Part shown: positions 63,125 to 64,000 of the stretch, piece after piece | How positions within the stretch are numbered: the stretch's first letter is position 1 | Layout: each line of letters starts with the position of its first letter | NCBI RefSeq assembly: GCF_016862635.1 | Contig: NZ_BONI01000022.1 | Location: forward strand, 46,885-110,884 | DNA length: 64,000 bases | Direction: 5' to 3' | Source: Catellatospora coxensis | Lineage (GTDB): Bacteria; Actinomycetota; Actinomycetes; Mycobacteriales; Micromonosporaceae | Program-made: the position numbers and the translations under genes | Notes under the pieces: generated by a model | Told to the model about the DNA's origin: nothing | Databases searched by the model: none | What the model saw: the letters and a program-made list of their open reading frames with translations, nothing else

Positions 63125-64000
63125 GCGCGGGTTCCCTGGCACGCCGGTCCGGCCGGAGCGGGTGGCGCAGGCTGCTGCGCGACGGCGAGTTCCGGTCCGG
63201 CGCGATCGTGCTGGTCCTGTTCGGCCTGGTCGCGATCTTCGCGGACCTGCTGGCCGACCCGGACGGGCTCAGCGTCGTCAAGGCGACCGGCGGGGCCCTG
63301 GAGCCGCCGTCCTGGCAGTACCTGCTGGGCACCGACGCCGACGGCCGCTCCGTGCTCACCCTGGTCGTGCACGGCACCCAGATCACGCTGCTGGTCGGCC
63401 TGGCCGCCACGCTGATCTCGATGGTGCTCGGCACCGTCGTCGGCGTCATGTCCGGGCACTTCACCGGCGTCGGCGGCGGCCTGCTGAACAGGTTCACCGA
63501 GTGGTTCCTGGTGATCCCGTACCTGCCGCTGGCGATCGTGCTGGCCACGGTGTTCCCACCGCAGGTGCCCAAACTGCTCGCGGTGATCATCGTGATCGGC
63601 GTGACGTCCTGGTCGAGCACCGCCCGGCTGGTGCGGGCGCAGACCATGGCCGTGGAGGCGCGGCCCTACCTGGAGCGGGCGCGGGCGCTCGGCGGCGGGC
63701 ACTGGCACCAGATGTCGCGCCACGTGCTGCCCAACGTCATGCCGCTGGTGCTCGCCAACACCACGCTGACCGTGTCCATCGCGATCATCGCGGAGACCTC
63801 GCTGTCGTTCCTCGGGCTCGGCGATCCGCTGCGCATCTCGTGGGGGCGCGTCCTCGACATGGCGTACAGCGGCGGTGTGATCAGCCAGGGGGCGTGGTGG
63901 TGGGTGCTCGGCCCCGGCGTCGCGGTGGTGCTGGTGGTGCGGGCCTTCAACATGTGCGGACGGGCGCTGGAGCGCGTCCTCGACCCGAGGCTGGGGGACC
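63121..64000 (+). CDS. Peptide-type ABC transporter permease (DppC family), cut by the window edge
   Basis: 293 residues are visible from the GTG at 63121; I translated it by hand. It has the DppC N-terminus (GAIVLVLFGLVAIFADLLAD), the GTDADGRSVLT entry to the core and the EAA loop with ARALGGGHWHQMSRHVLPNV. The last residues visible (LERVLDPRLGD) are typical of the end of this family, so only a few codons are missing. ATPase genes probably follow outside the window. Confidence 0.93.
   Translation, partial: MSAGSLARRSGRSGWRRLLRDGEFRSGAIVLVLFGLVAIFADLLADPDGLSVVKATGGALEPPSWQYLLGTDADGRSVLTLVVHGTQITLLVGLAATLISMVLGTVVGVMSGHFTGVGGGLLNRFTEWFLVIPYLPLAIVLATVFPPQVPKLLAVIIVIGVTSWSSTARLVRAQTMAVEARPYLERARALGGGHWHQMSRHVLPNVMPLVLANTTLTVSIAIIAETSLSFLGLGDPLRISWGRVLDMAYSGGVISQGAWWWVLGPGVAVVLVVRAFNMCGRALERVLDPRLGD

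Overview
The window is very G+C-rich DNA with dense, mostly short-spaced genes on both strands. Gene content points to an actinomycete, most likely in or near the Micromonosporaceae (Micromonospora, Actinoplanes or Catellatospora type). The reasons are three SigE-family sigma factors, a CebR-type cellobiose operon with its TGGGAGCGCTCCCA operators, the actinobacterial BsaP partner of biotin synthase, secreted enzymes with Pro/Ser linkers, a bacterial nitric oxide synthase, and frequent GTG starts. The family-level placement is inference. No rRNA, tRNA, CRISPR array, transposase or phage gene was seen.

Layout. 1-2.7 kb: a SigE sigma factor cut by the window edge, a YefM/RelE-type toxin-antitoxin pair, msrB and a LigD-type polymerase/primase. 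2.8-9.4 kb: a LuxR-type regulator, aldo/keto reductase, secreted alpha/beta-hydrolase, ATP-dependent DNA ligase, a second SigE with a membrane partner, and an SDR. 9.6-13 kb: two tandem secreted pectate lyases behind a palindromic operator. 13-20 kb: a small Cys-rich gene and XRE regulator, a membrane protein, a maltokinase-cap protein, a MOSC/reductase/ferredoxin fusion, an AlkA-like glycosylase and a chitin-type LPMO. 20.1-26.6 kb: herA-sbcD-sbcC-nurA, a four-gene DNA-end-processing operon in the archaeal gene order. 26.8-30.6 kb: a third SigE with membrane partner, a RibD-C reductase translationally coupled to a 39-residue Cys-rich protein, and a K+ channel.

30.8-36.7 kb is a cellobiose operon (cebE-cebF-cebG-bglC-cebR) with CebR boxes on both sides of its promoter. 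37.2-39.2 kb holds an ACT protein and an ACT-GNAT fusion. It is followed by nitric oxide synthase and a polysaccharide deacetylase. 42-45.1 kb carries bioB-bsaP divergent from bioF-bioD (no bioA). 45.2-47.5 kb has a P450 and an alcohol dehydrogenase. 47.7-58 kb looks like a polysaccharide-utilisation locus: GH20 hexosaminidase, PL8 lyase, LacI regulator, ABC sugar importer and a hydroxyacid dehydrogenase, linked by similar LacI-type operators. 58.1 kb to the end has a prolyl oligopeptidase-family peptidase and a peptide-type ABC importer whose binding protein carries a C-terminal membrane anchor.

Under the genes lie several repeat families. There are five 61-bp palindromes of identical length with conserved GATCATG arms between 7 and 20 kb, a two-copy CGCAACTC element (one copy encodes the last residues of the P450), and many intergenic hairpins. 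At least nine genes have a TANNNT- or CATAAT-like -10 only 6-8 nt before the start codon, which predicts leaderless transcripts.
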